NCBI GenBank assembly: GCA_030040995.1
Contig: JASHOS010000089.1
Coordinates: 1 to 63,373 of the forward strand
DNA from: Terriglobia bacterium
GTDB taxonomy: Bacteria > Acidobacteriota > Terriglobia > UBA7540
Length of the DNA stretch: 63,373 nt
Direction of reading: 5' to 3'
Of the stretch, positions 46,381 through 55,265 are shown one piece after another. Numbering within the stretch: position 1 is the stretch's first letter; the number at the start of each line of letters is the position of its first letter. The notes below the pieces were generated by a model, which had not been told where the DNA came from, ran no database searches, and was given only the letters and a program-made list of their open reading frames with translations. The position numbers and the translations under genes were made by a program.

Positions 46381-47805
46381 TTATGCCGCACTTGCGCCGG
46401 CTGTGTGGGTCACCTTTTCCCACTGATTAAAACCCATCAAGAACCGCGCCAAGCCTTGAACTCGGTAATAGAGAATGAGCTGGCGGTAACCAAAATTGTC
46501 GATCAGGGCGCCGGCCAGTAGCAGATAGAGATCGCGACGGCGCGGATAGCGCCGCGAAGTAAGTTCTTCCAGCAACACCGCGCCCACGGATAGCAAGGCG
46601 GCATACAATAGACTCAGCAAAACAAGCGGCACATAGAAAGACCACAACGCCAGGTGAAGCAAGAACGCCACAGGAACGGCCAGATAGCCTAGAAACTCTA
46701 CTGCGGAGCCCAGGCACTCAATGTAAAAGTGGAAAGGAAAACTGCACATCCCAAGAACGCCGAACTTGGGATTGAAAAGCATGTCCGCATTCAGCCAAAG
46801 AGTTTGACAGAGTCCGAGCTGCCAGCGGCGGCGTTGCCGCGCCAGCATGGAAAACGAGGCCGGGCATTGAGTCCAGCACACGGGATCGAAAGAGAAGGAA
46901 ATTTTAACAAGCTCGTGGCGCCGTTCGGCGTCGCGCTGAAGTCGGACAACGAGCTCCGTATCCTCACCCACCGTCGAGGCGCTGAACCCTCCCGCGCTGA
47001 TAGCGTTCTGGCGGTGAAAAACGAGCATGGCGCCGGAGGCAACGAGGGTTCCGCGCATCAGGTTCCACCCGGCCCGCCCGAACAGAAAACTCCGCAGGTA
47101 CTCCACAACCTGAAGACGCTCCATCCAGGAACCAGGCAGTCGCACCTCTTCCACGCGCCCTTGAACTACCTTGCATCCGTTGCGGATGCAAATCACACCG
47201 GAGCTAACGACGACGTTCCGGGTGGAGCGAACAATGGGTGCCATCAGCCGCAGTAATCCGTCAGGCTCGACCAGCGAATCTGCATCCAAGGTGCAGACAT
47301 ATGGCGACCTGGAAAAGTTGATGCCCGCGTTGAGGGCATCAGCCTTTCCCCCGTGCTCTTTGCTGATGACAGTCAGATTTGGGAATTCGGCGCTGGAAAA
47401 GATTGCCGTCACTGCGGCCGTGGCAATGGAAGCCCGATAGATCAGATCTGCCCGAGTGAGATGGAATGCGCTGATGAGCCGGGCCAAAGTGGAATCCGTT
47501 GAACCATCGTCGATCACCACGATACGCAAACCGGGATAATCGGCGTGCCGCACGGATTCGGTCGTTTCGATGATGGAATCTTCTTCGTTGTAAGCAGGAA
47601 CGACGACCGTGAGCGGGGGCAGGGCGCCCAACTGGCGAAGGTCTTCCAGCCCTTCATACGCTGCCCGTCGCTTGTGGAGTATGGCGAACGCAAGCGAGAT
47701 GAACATCAGCACCGTGTAGATGCCGTTCCCGGTCCAAAAATATGCAATCGTCAGCACGTTGAACATGTCGAGCAAGTGCTGAGCGACTGTAATCCACGGT
47801 GTCAT
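46381..47805 (-). CDS. Processive family 2 glycosyltransferase, membrane-bound
   Basis: Polysaccharide synthase of the PgaC/cellulose-synthase-like type. The start at 47805 is set by AGGAGGGG four bases upstream, giving 474 residues. Two N-terminal membrane helices (about 5-45) are followed by the GT-A domain with VVPAYNEEDSI, IDDGSTD, TLDADS (metal-binding DxD), GEDTEL and QRRRW, the D,D,D,Q(R/Q)RW pattern of processive enzymes. Several C-terminal membrane helices follow (about 330-410). The polymer is not known. It is 57 to 80 bp after the HEAT-repeat gene and shares its strand with the TPR-porin gene, so all three are likely one system. Confidence 0.87.
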   Translation of the reverse strand: MTPWITVAQHLLDMFNVLTIAYFWTGNGIYTVLMFISLAFAILHKRRAAYEGLEDLRQLGALPPLTVVVPAYNEEDSIIETTESVRHADYPGLRIVVIDDGSTDSTLARLISAFHLTRADLIYRASIATAAVTAIFSSAEFPNLTVISKEHGGKADALNAGINFSRSPYVCTLDADSLVEPDGLLRLMAPIVRSTRNVVVSSGVICIRNGCKVVQGRVEEVRLPGSWMERLQVVEYLRSFLFGRAGWNLMRGTLVASGAMLVFHRQNAISAGGFSASTVGEDTELVVRLQRDAERRHELVKISFSFDPVCWTQCPASFSMLARQRRRWQLGLCQTLWLNADMLFNPKFGVLGMCSFPFHFYIECLGSAVEFLGYLAVPVAFLLHLALWSFYVPLVLLSLLYAALLSVGAVLLEELTSRRYPRRRDLYLLLAGALIDNFGYRQLILYYRVQGLARFLMGFNQWEKVTHTAGASAA

Positions 47806-47886
47806 TCGCCCCTCCTGGACAGCAATCACAATCGATTCATTCGTGGGACCTGTGATCCAAGCTGTAACGTATAAGCTTCAGGGGCT

Positions 47887-49356
47887 CTATGGCCCTCCCG
47901 AAACTCCGTCCTTCGCCATCCGGTTAGCCGCCATCGTTCGCGCGGATGGCGTTCGCCCCATGTCAGCGATGGCGTCAGCCATCAATTTTTTCGCCTCGTA
48001 TCCGGTGAGAGGCGGGGACTCCGCTTGCGCGAGCCGACCGGAAACCCGCAGCTCTTCCATGATCTGCTCGCGAGCGTAACGGTCTTCCGTCTCAAGGAAG
48101 GCGGAAAGAAGCTGCCGTGGCCCATCCTGGCCTGAGCCGATGGCCTGAACCGCAGCTTCCCGCACTCGCCAGTTTCGATCGGTCACGCACGGCAGCAAAT
48201 GGGTGACGGCGCTTTCCGCACCTCTTTGCTGGCCAAGGGCGCGAACCGCATGGAGGCGAACGAACCATTCCTGGTCGTTGATCAGCCGCATCAATTTTCG
48301 GCGGGTCTTGGCATCTTCTCCATACCAGCCGGCAAGGTCTGCGGCGGCAGCGCGGACTTCCGGGCTTTCATCCTCAGGCAGGCGATTCAGAACGAGTTCG
48401 GTAAGTTCTTGGCCGGTCTCGTTCGCAAGCCCGGACGCCCCTCTCAACTCTGCGTGGGCAGCGGCAGCCATCTCTCGCAACGCCTGCGACGTAAGGACGC
48501 GAAGCCGGACGTTGGAATCCTGAAGCAGCGGCATAAGCTGGCTCGCGAGCCGGAGAGGGAAACGAGCGAACGCCGCCTTCAACACGCGCTCGGGAGCGGC
48601 AGATTCCGGGAAAGCAGCGGCAACCCGCAGTTGCTTGACTAGGCAGGGAAAGCTCGCGGATTCACCGAGCGCGGCCAGCGAGCGGATGGCGACTTCCCGG
48701 ACGTCTGGACTCGGGTCGTCCAAAGCTTCTGCAAGTACCGGCCAGCTTGGCTGATAGCGAATGCGGCCGAGGTTGTCAATTTTTTTCGCGCGCGCTAAGA
48801 AACTGAACAAATTGAGACGGCCCGCAAGATTCCGCCATGAAAATTGGTGCTGTGCGGAGAGACAGATTGCCCGGGGTTGCACCTGTTGCCACGCCTGCAC
48901 CAGCCCTAAATCCCTGGCGAGCCTTTGACGGACCTCCAGCCCATGTTTCCACCCGTTCTCCGCGACCAGAATCGATGCGACAGTTGCGGCTCCTCGGTTT
49001 CTGAGCTCCTGCCGCAGCAGATTCAGACCCGCCGCATAATCCTGAGTCTGACCGATTAGCCCTTGCAGAACCGATTCGACCCGGATGCGGCAGCGTTCAC
49101 GTTTGCGGGTCTTCCGGTCCGATTTCACCCTTTGGCCGACTGCCGCACACGCCAGGACGACAACGCCGCCGAAGACAGTGACGAGCGCCAGACACACTGC
49201 ATCAATGAGCTGATTCGCGGGCAGCCACATCGCGCTGAAAAGTAATTGCCAAGAAGCCGTGAGTTTATTGCGCCGAACGTCTTGGGATCGTTCGCCTGCA
49301 CAGGCGGTGTAGCACGCCGATTTCCCTTGCTCAGGCCCCGGAAAGCGATTTAGCAC
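47887..49356 (-). CDS. Membrane-anchored HEAT-repeat protein
   Basis: A 489-residue protein with one hydrophobic segment (about 50-73, IDAVCLALVTVFGGVVVLAC), then a basic juxtamembrane stretch and a helical region. The second half consists of HEAT/PBS-lyase-type repeats such as LDDPSPDVREVAIRSLAAL, DSNVRLRVLTSQALREM, DESPEVRAAAADLA and CVTDRNWRVREAAVQAIG. HEAT arrays bind proteins. As first gene ahead of the glycosyltransferase and TPR porin it could serve as scaffold or regulator of that system. The listed start is GTG without a clear ribosome site; an ATG at 49230 just before the membrane segment is also plausible. Confidence 0.75.
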   Translation of the reverse strand: MLNRFPGPEQGKSACYTACAGERSQDVRRNKLTASWQLLFSAMWLPANQLIDAVCLALVTVFGGVVVLACAAVGQRVKSDRKTRKRERCRIRVESVLQGLIGQTQDYAAGLNLLRQELRNRGAATVASILVAENGWKHGLEVRQRLARDLGLVQAWQQVQPRAICLSAQHQFSWRNLAGRLNLFSFLARAKKIDNLGRIRYQPSWPVLAEALDDPSPDVREVAIRSLAALGESASFPCLVKQLRVAAAFPESAAPERVLKAAFARFPLRLASQLMPLLQDSNVRLRVLTSQALREMAAAAHAELRGASGLANETGQELTELVLNRLPEDESPEVRAAAADLAGWYGEDAKTRRKLMRLINDQEWFVRLHAVRALGQQRGAESAVTHLLPCVTDRNWRVREAAVQAIGSGQDGPRQLLSAFLETEDRYAREQIMEELRVSGRLAQAESPPLTGYEAKKLMADAIADMGRTPSARTMAANRMAKDGVSGGP

Positions 49357-49425
49357 CGGCGTGCTGCCCGCACGTTTCGTTCAGCGGGCTGCGGCCCTGC
49401 GATTTCCCACCTTTACGGCCTGAAC

Positions 49426-49434
49426 AATATACCA
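49426..49434 (-). promoter_or_regulatory. Extended -10 promoter element upstream of the HEAT gene
   Basis: On the minus strand TGGTATATT: a TATATT -10 hexamer with TG one base ahead. The region before it is AT-rich, but no good -35 was found. It would start the HEAT-GT2-TPR unit. Confidence 0.35.
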
Positions 49435-49561
49435 CACGCTATCGTTTATGCTTTAAATATTTTTAGTCCAAGTCGGCGGCGGCGTCCTATATGGCACGTA
49501 GAAAGCTGGGCCTGAGTCGAGGTCCGCCCAGTATCCAGTACTAAGGCTGCGAATTCGCGGG

Positions 49562-51313
49562 TTAATTCGGCAGAGACCAGATCTGGTTCGGCTGGTTGTC
49601 TTCGCAGGGCCGCAGTTCGATGGGTTGACGCCCGTTGTTCAGACCGGCGGCACTCAGGCACTGGTGGCTGGCGGCGCTGATCAGGTTTCCCTTTAGCGTG
49701 TACCTCCATTGCTGGGAGCTCGCGGGACGGCAGGCTTGCATTACCGGTCTGCCTTCAGCAATGGCCAAGCAGTATCCGCCGGAGGAACGCAGGGCGCCGG
49801 CTGGAGTAACCGTCCATCTCTCCGCGTCGCCGCCGCAGGCCTCAACCCGTCCCGGGGCAGCCAGGCAAAGGCTGTAACTCTCGATATCGTGCTGATGCGT
49901 GGTGGTGGTGGTGATCGCGCCGGTGCGACCAGGACTACCGCAGGACGCGGAAGGGCGAATGCGCCAGATAAGGGTGTCATGAACCGCGACTTCGGTCTGC
50001 AGAACGGATAGTGCCGGTTGTCGCGCTCCGCTCCAGAGGTTCGTTACTTCCAGGCGGCATTCGGGTTTCGTCGCGAAGCCGAAATCGGCGGGATGAAGAT
50101 CAATTCGCACCGGACGAGCTCCACGGTTCAGTACCGCGACTGCATCATCGCCGCCGGCGAGCGGCTTAAACAGAACATCAACGACCGGGCTTCGGCGCAC
50201 CAGTGTAGCCATCCGGCCGAGAGAATCCTGATCCACCGCGATAACCGCCCGGTTGCCAAGAATGGCAATTGCCTGAGGCCGAAGCTTCCCGATGTCAGAG
50301 CTGAGGATCAGCGGCGCGGACATCATGGACCATAGGGCCATCTGGCTGCGGGTTTCCTCCAGGCTCATGCCGCTATCCCCGCCGATGATGAAATCCGCGT
50401 CATTCCAATTGCCGGGCTTCTGGAACCGGCCAAGCGGAAGGTTGTAGGCGTAATTCCAGAGCACGCTACGGAAACGCGAGCGGCCGGGGTTGTTCACGTC
50501 GTAGTTGGCCATATCCGAGCCTTCGCGCCACAGTTGGCCGTAGTGGCGAACCCAGCTCAGCACGTTGTACCATTGCGGGGTGCCCTGGAAGTATGCCGGA
50601 GCCGATTCCGAGAAAACAATCGGGCGCCCCACCGTTCTCAGCGCCACGTTCTCGGCGGCATAGGCCACCCGGTAGGCAGCATTGTTACCGCTGGCTTCGC
50701 GGGAATAGACGTTGCAGCCATCCAATTTGAGATAATCCACGCCCCAGGACGCGAACAGCCTGGCATCCTGGACAAAATGGTCTTTGCCGCCTCCACTTGG
50801 CTGGCCGCTACCCGCAAATCCGCCGCATGTCGCGTAGCCGGCATCCTCATAGATGCCGAACTTCAGGCCGAGCGCATGGATGGAGTGTGTGACCGGCTTC
50901 ATGCCGCGTGGGAAGCGCTGCCGGTCCGCCTGCAGGTTGCCGCTGACATCGCGGTTCTTCTGCATCCAGCAATCGTCGATGGTTACGGTGTTATAGCCGC
51001 GCGCGGCGAGACCTGTCTTGACCAGTTCCCGGGCGTTGTCGAGAATGGTCTGCGCCGTGTAGCTGCACTGGTAATGGGCCCAGTCGTTCCAGCCCATCGG
51101 CGGAGTCGCAGCCAGCAACTTCGGGCCAGCAGCGGGTTCGCCGAGGCCGGGAACCGCCGCGCTACAGAGAAGGGCGAGAAACAGCAAAATGCCGGACCAT
51201 TTTCGCTTTGAAGGGGCAAGGGGCCCGGTGCAACTTCCGCCGATGACTGCGCCGCCCACACGCGGAGCGTTACGGCGGGGCACGATCACCCCGATGCAGT
51301 TAGGGCTAGTCAT
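49562..51313 (-). CDS. Family 27 alpha-galactosidase with C-terminal ricin-type lectin domain
   Basis: Removes alpha-galactosyl groups from plant galactomannan or oligosaccharides. The ATG at 51313, after GAGGTG, gives 583 residues; a longer frame to 51550 is not needed. An export signal (WSGILLFLALLCSAAVPGLG) is about residues 39-58. The GH27 barrel starts TPPMGWNDWAHY (70-81) and has TIDDCWM, IYEDAGYATCGG and YLKLDGC with the nucleophile Asp198, then the NDADFIIGGDSGMSLEE region. After a beta domain (FKPLAGGDDAVAVLNRG), the C-terminus holds a ricin-B trefoil with QxW motifs (QQWRY, QIWSL). The unusual ~38-residue lead before the signal suggests that the true start may be further in. Confidence 0.9.
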   Translation of the reverse strand: MTSPNCIGVIVPRRNAPRVGGAVIGGSCTGPLAPSKRKWSGILLFLALLCSAAVPGLGEPAAGPKLLAATPPMGWNDWAHYQCSYTAQTILDNARELVKTGLAARGYNTVTIDDCWMQKNRDVSGNLQADRQRFPRGMKPVTHSIHALGLKFGIYEDAGYATCGGFAGSGQPSGGGKDHFVQDARLFASWGVDYLKLDGCNVYSREASGNNAAYRVAYAAENVALRTVGRPIVFSESAPAYFQGTPQWYNVLSWVRHYGQLWREGSDMANYDVNNPGRSRFRSVLWNYAYNLPLGRFQKPGNWNDADFIIGGDSGMSLEETRSQMALWSMMSAPLILSSDIGKLRPQAIAILGNRAVIAVDQDSLGRMATLVRRSPVVDVLFKPLAGGDDAVAVLNRGARPVRIDLHPADFGFATKPECRLEVTNLWSGARQPALSVLQTEVAVHDTLIWRIRPSASCGSPGRTGAITTTTTHQHDIESYSLCLAAPGRVEACGGDAERWTVTPAGALRSSGGYCLAIAEGRPVMQACRPASSQQWRYTLKGNLISAASHQCLSAAGLNNGRQPIELRPCEDNQPNQIWSLPN

Positions 51314-51635
51314 ATGGTGACACCTCAGTTTTGGGGCTCGTAGCGCGGGTCCTGCAAGGCGGGACCGGCACCTGGAGTTTCTATATTTCGAACGCGGTGG
51401 AACACACTTTGTATGGACGCGGCTTGCGTTGAGCCCTGCAACTCGCAGACTTGAAGGCCCGAAGGGGCACTCTATCATGGACCTGGGCAACGCCCAGGAG
51501 ATCAGGTCTGCCTTGCAAAAACGAGCCCTGAAGGGCGACCTCAAGCCCACTCAATTCCACGCGTGGGCAACAGGAGCATCTGCGATGGTACGCCCTTTCA
51601 GGCTTCAGTTCTACAAAAAACAGTAATGCCTCTCG

Positions 51636-51870
51636 CTATTCAGTGATCGCGAGGGCGCTTCCGTCATACTCAACCGTTTTATCCGCGGGTTGCGTGACGC
51701 TGAGGCCTGTTCCATGACCCGCGGATACCCGAACAATACTAAATACCCGGCGCACAGCCATGCCCGGAAAGCTTCCCTGGCGCTGGCCCAAGGTGAGCGT
51801 TCGGGTAGCATCATTCCAGTGGATGGGGACGGGAATGAGGCAAAAAAATATGTCTCGGCCTTGAAGGGGT
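51636..51870 (-). pseudogene. Relic of a GH31 alpha-glucosidase/xylosidase C-terminus
   Basis: The minus frame ending at 51636 reads PIHWNDATRTLTLGQRQGSF, PGMAVRRVFSIVRVSAGHGT and VEYDGSALAITE, which is the C-terminal beta domain (DUF5110 type) of GH31 enzymes. A preceding ETYFFAS stretch, corresponding to the usual GDTYAYE part, is in another frame after a T-run, so a frameshift is present. No catalytic barrel is left. It is near the GH27 gene and points to a lost alpha-xylosidase/glucosidase partner. Confidence 0.6.
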
Positions 51871-52018
51871 CGAACAACACTTGGGCCTGTCGGCAGGCAG
51901 GCATCGGAACTGATTTCGCAGGCGTTCCCTACCTCAAGGCGGCAGCTTCGCAGCCGCACTCCAAGGCAATTCAGGCGAGGCCTGCTCTGTTAAACTAATC
52001 TCTATTCTGTTTCCGAGC

Positions 52019-52200
52019 ATGAGAAACCTGCTGATCACTACACTCTTCATTTGCCTGCTTCCCTCCGGCCTATAGGGCCAGCAGCCTGATCCTCGGCAAC
52101 TCTTCCAGCAAGCTCTTGAAGCGCAGCAACGCGGTGAAGAAGGCGTTGCGGTCCGCCAGTACCAAGAGTTGCTCCGACTTCATCCGGAAGTGATGGCAGC
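52019..52200 (+). pseudogene. Relic of an exported TPR protein
   Basis: ATG at 52019 starts a typical signal sequence (RNLLITTLFICLLPSGL), which meets a stop. In another frame, beginning at about 52073, it goes on as QQPDPRQLFQQALEAQQRGE and then VAVRQYQELLRLHPEVMAA, a standard TPR unit. Homology ends near 52200. One frameshift plus truncation make it non-functional. Confidence 0.5.
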
Positions 52201-52310
52201 GCACGACTTGGACCCGACGTACCGGATGCCGGGCGCGGCGTTGAGGTACCGAGGTGGATTTTGGGCACGTGGTGCAGAGGTGGGGCAAACAATCAAGACA
52301 ATCAACACCG

Positions 52311-52383
52311 ATCCGCAGATTACACAGATTTCGCAGAATCCGGCTCGCCCTCGCTGTGAGTTCTTTCTGTGTAATCTGTGGAT
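52311..52383. repeat. Inverted repeat, CAGATTACACAGATT type
   Basis: ATCCGCAGATTACACAGATT (52311-52330) and the near-inverse TTTCTGTGTAATCTGTGGAT (52364-52383), two mismatches in 20. A sequence type common between genes of many bacteria. It directly adjoins the 3' end of nth. Confidence 0.65.
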
Positions 52384-52409
52384 GAAGAAAGGCCGCACGA
52401 CGCTCCTGC

Positions 52410-53174
52410 TCAGATGATCTTGTCAGGCGCATCGCAGATCTTCTCGATAGGGCAGGCCGTACACCGGGGCTTTCTCGCCTGGCACACTTTCCGCCCAAAC
52501 CAGATTACCTGGTGGCCAAACGAAATCCATCGGTTTTGAGGAATAATTTTGATTAAGTCCTGTTCGATTTTCTCCGGGGATTCCTGCTGCGAGAGCTTTA
52601 GCCGCCGCGTCACCCGAAAAACGTGGGTATCTACCACCACGCCCGCAGCAATGCCGTAGGCGGTGCCCAGAACGACGTTGGCCGTCTTCCGGGCGACTCC
52701 GGGAAGCGTGAGAAGCTGGTCCATATTTTGCGGCACGGAACCACCAAACGTGCCCACAATCTCTTTCGCGGCGCCGATGATGCTCTTCGCCTTATTGCGG
52801 TAAAAGCCGGTGGAGCGGATGTCCTCCGCCAGAACTTCGGGACGGACGGCCGCAAAATCCTGCGGAGTGGGATACTTCTCAAATAGCCCGGGCGTAACTT
52901 TGTTCACGCGCTCGTCCGTGCATTGCGCCGAGAGAATGGTAGCCACCAGTAGCTCGAAGGCGTTGGCATGGCGCAAAGCGCATTCCGCTTGCGGAAACAG
53001 TTGATCGAGCGCCGCAAAGATCTTGCTCAGCCGCGCCGGAGATGTGTAATCTTGCTGCCGGGAGCGGTTCTTGGTTTTGCCCCGATCGGGCTTTGAAATT
53101 TTCCGATGTTTGGCAGGCACAGATCCAACCTCCGGCGCTCGCGATAACCCCGGTACTATACCATTTCGGGCCAC
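52410..53174 (-). CDS. nth: Endonuclease III (DNA glycosylase/AP lyase)
   Basis: Base-excision repair enzyme removing oxidised pyrimidines. The core domain begins near residue 46 (LSKIFAALDQLFP). It shows the helix-hairpin-helix with LPGVARKTANVVLG and the catalytic Lys, the catalytic Asp in GVVVDTHVFRV, and the C-terminal 4Fe-4S cysteines in CQARKPRCTACPIEKIC (C-x6-C-x2-C-x5-C). The product is 254 residues, about 40 longer than E. coli Nth, because of a basic N-terminal lead. Divergent from the ICMT-type gene with only 28 bp between the annotated starts, so the real start may be further in. Confidence 0.95.
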   Translation of the reverse strand: MARNGIVPGLSRAPEVGSVPAKHRKISKPDRGKTKNRSRQQDYTSPARLSKIFAALDQLFPQAECALRHANAFELLVATILSAQCTDERVNKVTPGLFEKYPTPQDFAAVRPEVLAEDIRSTGFYRNKAKSIIGAAKEIVGTFGGSVPQNMDQLLTLPGVARKTANVVLGTAYGIAAGVVVDTHVFRVTRRLKLSQQESPEKIEQDLIKIIPQNRWISFGHQVIWFGRKVCQARKPRCTACPIEKICDAPDKII

Positions 53175-53202
53175 ACTCTGCAGGGAGAAGAAGGAAACAA
53201 CG

Positions 53203-53749
53203 ATGTCGATTTCATTGGCGATGCACGTGATTGCTGCAATGTGGCTTTTGTTTGTAGCCTACTGGTGGCTCATCGCAGCAAGGAACGCGAAGCCGAACGA
53301 AACCAAACAAGGCGCTGCGTCCCGCGCCGCAAAGTAGGATACTGATAATTGTTGGCGCCGTTCTGCTGTGGCGAAGCCGCTGGACCGCCGCTTTGAAATT
53401 CAACGGCCGGTTCATCCATCCATTGCCGATCGTGGAAACTGCCGGAGTGCTGGTCGTGATAGCCGGGCTCCTGCTGGCCCTTTGGGCGAGAAAGCATTTG
53501 GGCCGCAACTGGAGCGGAATTCCTGCTCTCAAGGTAGATCACGAGCTTGTCCACTCCGGCCCTTACGCCTATTTGCGGCATCCCATTTACGTTGGCTTGG
53601 CAATCGCGCTGGCCGGCACAGCCCTCGCGGAAGGAATTTGGAGTGGAATCATCGGCGCCCTCATTATTTGCTTCGTCTTTTGGAGAAAAGCCCGACTCGA
53701 AAGCGCTTTCCTGGCTCGCCGCTTTGGCCGGGAGGCAGAGGAACGCTAA
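53203..53749 (+). pseudogene. Isoprenylcysteine methyltransferase (ICMT)-type membrane protein, frameshifted
   Basis: The start ATG at 53203 is preceded by GGGAGAAG. The first frame reads 44 residues: a membrane helix (MHVIAAMWLLFVAYWWLIAA), then a polar part ending at 53337. In the next frame, from about 53336, it continues as RILIIVGAVLLWRSRW, then VETAGVLVVIAGLLLALWAR, and the ICMT core GRNWSGIPALKVDHELVHSG and PYAYLRHPIYVGL, to 53749. The core is the PEMT/ICMT methyltransferase fold, where the His of RHP binds the cofactor. Together they give the ~180-residue length of the family. It may be a sequencing slip, a genuine mutation, or two separate products. Confidence 0.6.
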
Positions 53750-53757
53750 ACGGCAGA

Positions 53758-55173
53758 TCACAGTCCAGGATGGTTGAGGAGGGCAGGCGGACGGTACGTC
53801 CCCGCCTGGGCTGACTGGACATTCTGAGGAAGCAACTCGCGGTAAAGGTCCCCGGCGATTCCGGCCGCGTGTGGCCCAAACATCACGCGCCCGCCCCGCA
53901 GCATGACGATGACGACATACTCAGGCTGCTGTTCTTGGGCGAAAGAAACAAACCACCCCATTCGGCCTCCGTCTTCACTGCACGTACCGGTTTTACCGAA
54001 AATATCCTCGAAGGGATTATAAGCCAGGCGGGCGGTGCCGTAGAGCACTGCGCCTGCCATGCCTTGCCGCACTTCGGGGATATAGGGAACCAAGCCGGTA
54101 AGCACCCGCCGTACGCGCGGAGTGAAGGCCTCGATCTCTTCTGGCGTGCGGGGCCATTGCAACCAGTAGAGAGTGCCTCCATTGGCGATGGCCGATGCCA
54201 AAGCAGCCATCTGCAGAGGCGTCTGATCGATGCCCGTACCGAAGCTGGTAAGGCGGCCCACACCGCCGATGGTTGCCGGGGGCGGCTGAGAAGGAAACAC
54301 GCCAGGGGATTCATCAGAAATATCCAGGCTCGCCCGCTGTCCATATCCTAACAATTCGGCGTACTGCTCGACGCGCGGGAATCCGAGCATTTCTCCGAGC
54401 TCCGCGAAATAACGATTGTCGGAATGAGCTAAGGCTTCCGTCATATCAATGCGCCGGCCCGTCATGCCCGGCAACTTGGTGCTGAGTGTTACCAGGCCTT
54501 CCTTCAGCCCCGCCAAAGCCACCATCGGCTTGACCGTGGAGCACGGAATGAACCCGCGGGTCAGGGCGAGTCTCTGGTTGACCATAGCGAGAATCCGCCC
54601 GCTGTTGGGGTCCACCACGATCACGCTGCCGTTGAGATGACCGAGAGCTTTGAGGGCTGCCGCCCGGATCTCCGGGTTTTCGCCGGCGATATCATCGCCA
54701 AATGCGGGGTCGGTATTGATCGAGCTGACGTTCCAGGGACTCCAAGGCACGTAACGGTGATAAAGGGCATGGCGGTAGCGCACATGATGGTAGGCGCTGC
54801 TCGAGTAACTGAGGCGGCGAACCGGACGGCGGTACACCACTCGCCTCACTCGACGACGAACCGGCGTCCGGTGCAGTGCCGCGGTGCGGCGGGCGGCGGG
54901 ACGGACTGCGCGGTGCACGACGCGACGGTGAATGCTCGCCCGGCGGCGATAAACGCGGTGCCGGTAGCTGGTTCGATGAACAGGATGATGGGCCGCCACG
55001 CGCGACGGAGCGTGGGCCTTGGTTGAAGCAGCGGGAGAAGACGGCTGAGAAGCCGCGTTCGAGGGGGCGGAGGAAGTCTGTTGGAATAAGAGGGCGGCGC
55101 TCGCCGCCGGCGCGTTAATAAGAGTCAGGCTGCCTATCGCCACCGCCAGGATGGCAATCTTTTTGGGTAACAC
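53758..55173 (-). CDS. Penicillin-binding transpeptidase with Arg/His-rich linker
   Basis: A periplasmic transpeptidase, 471 residues. A signal peptide (about 1-26) and a Ser/Ala region come first. Then residues 58-140 hold about 37 Arg or His among 83, in a repeated HR/RR/YR pattern. The catalytic domain is after 150: SxxK is STVK at 212-215, SxN is SDN at 251-253 and KTG is at 394-396, all in normal order, with the Ser212 nucleophile. There is no dimerisation or glycosyltransferase domain, so it is smaller than class B penicillin-binding proteins. The charged linker may bind acidic wall polymers or lipopolysaccharide (inference). Confidence 0.85.
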   Translation of the reverse strand: MLPKKIAILAVAIGSLTLINAPAASAALLFQQTSSAPSNAASQPSSPAASTKAHAPSRVAAHHPVHRTSYRHRVYRRRASIHRRVVHRAVRPAARRTAALHRTPVRRRVRRVVYRRPVRRLSYSSSAYHHVRYRHALYHRYVPWSPWNVSSINTDPAFGDDIAGENPEIRAAALKALGHLNGSVIVVDPNSGRILAMVNQRLALTRGFIPCSTVKPMVALAGLKEGLVTLSTKLPGMTGRRIDMTEALAHSDNRYFAELGEMLGFPRVEQYAELLGYGQRASLDISDESPGVFPSQPPPATIGGVGRLTSFGTGIDQTPLQMAALASAIANGGTLYWLQWPRTPEEIEAFTPRVRRVLTGLVPYIPEVRQGMAGAVLYGTARLAYNPFEDIFGKTGTCSEDGGRMGWFVSFAQEQQPEYVVIVMLRGGRVMFGPHAAGIAGDLYRELLPQNVQSAQAGTYRPPALLNHPGL

Positions 55174-55265
55174 TTACCCCTCCAGTCTTGGGATTCGAAG
55201 CCACTCCCGGCTCTGGCGCCAGCCGGCAGTCAGCCCATTCACAAAAGCTACGTTTGCAATTTCCA

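Larger units (their letters stand above)
51314..52409. other. Long region of gene relics and repeats
   Basis: The largest gene-free stretch in the window (about 1.1 kb). It contains a CCTGGGC-AAC-GCCCAGG hairpin near 51482-51498, the GH31 tail relic, the broken TPR protein start, and an inverted repeat at 52311-52383. No intact gene or tRNA was found. It separates the GH27 gene from nth and looks like a spot where accessory genes have been deleted. Confidence 0.6.
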
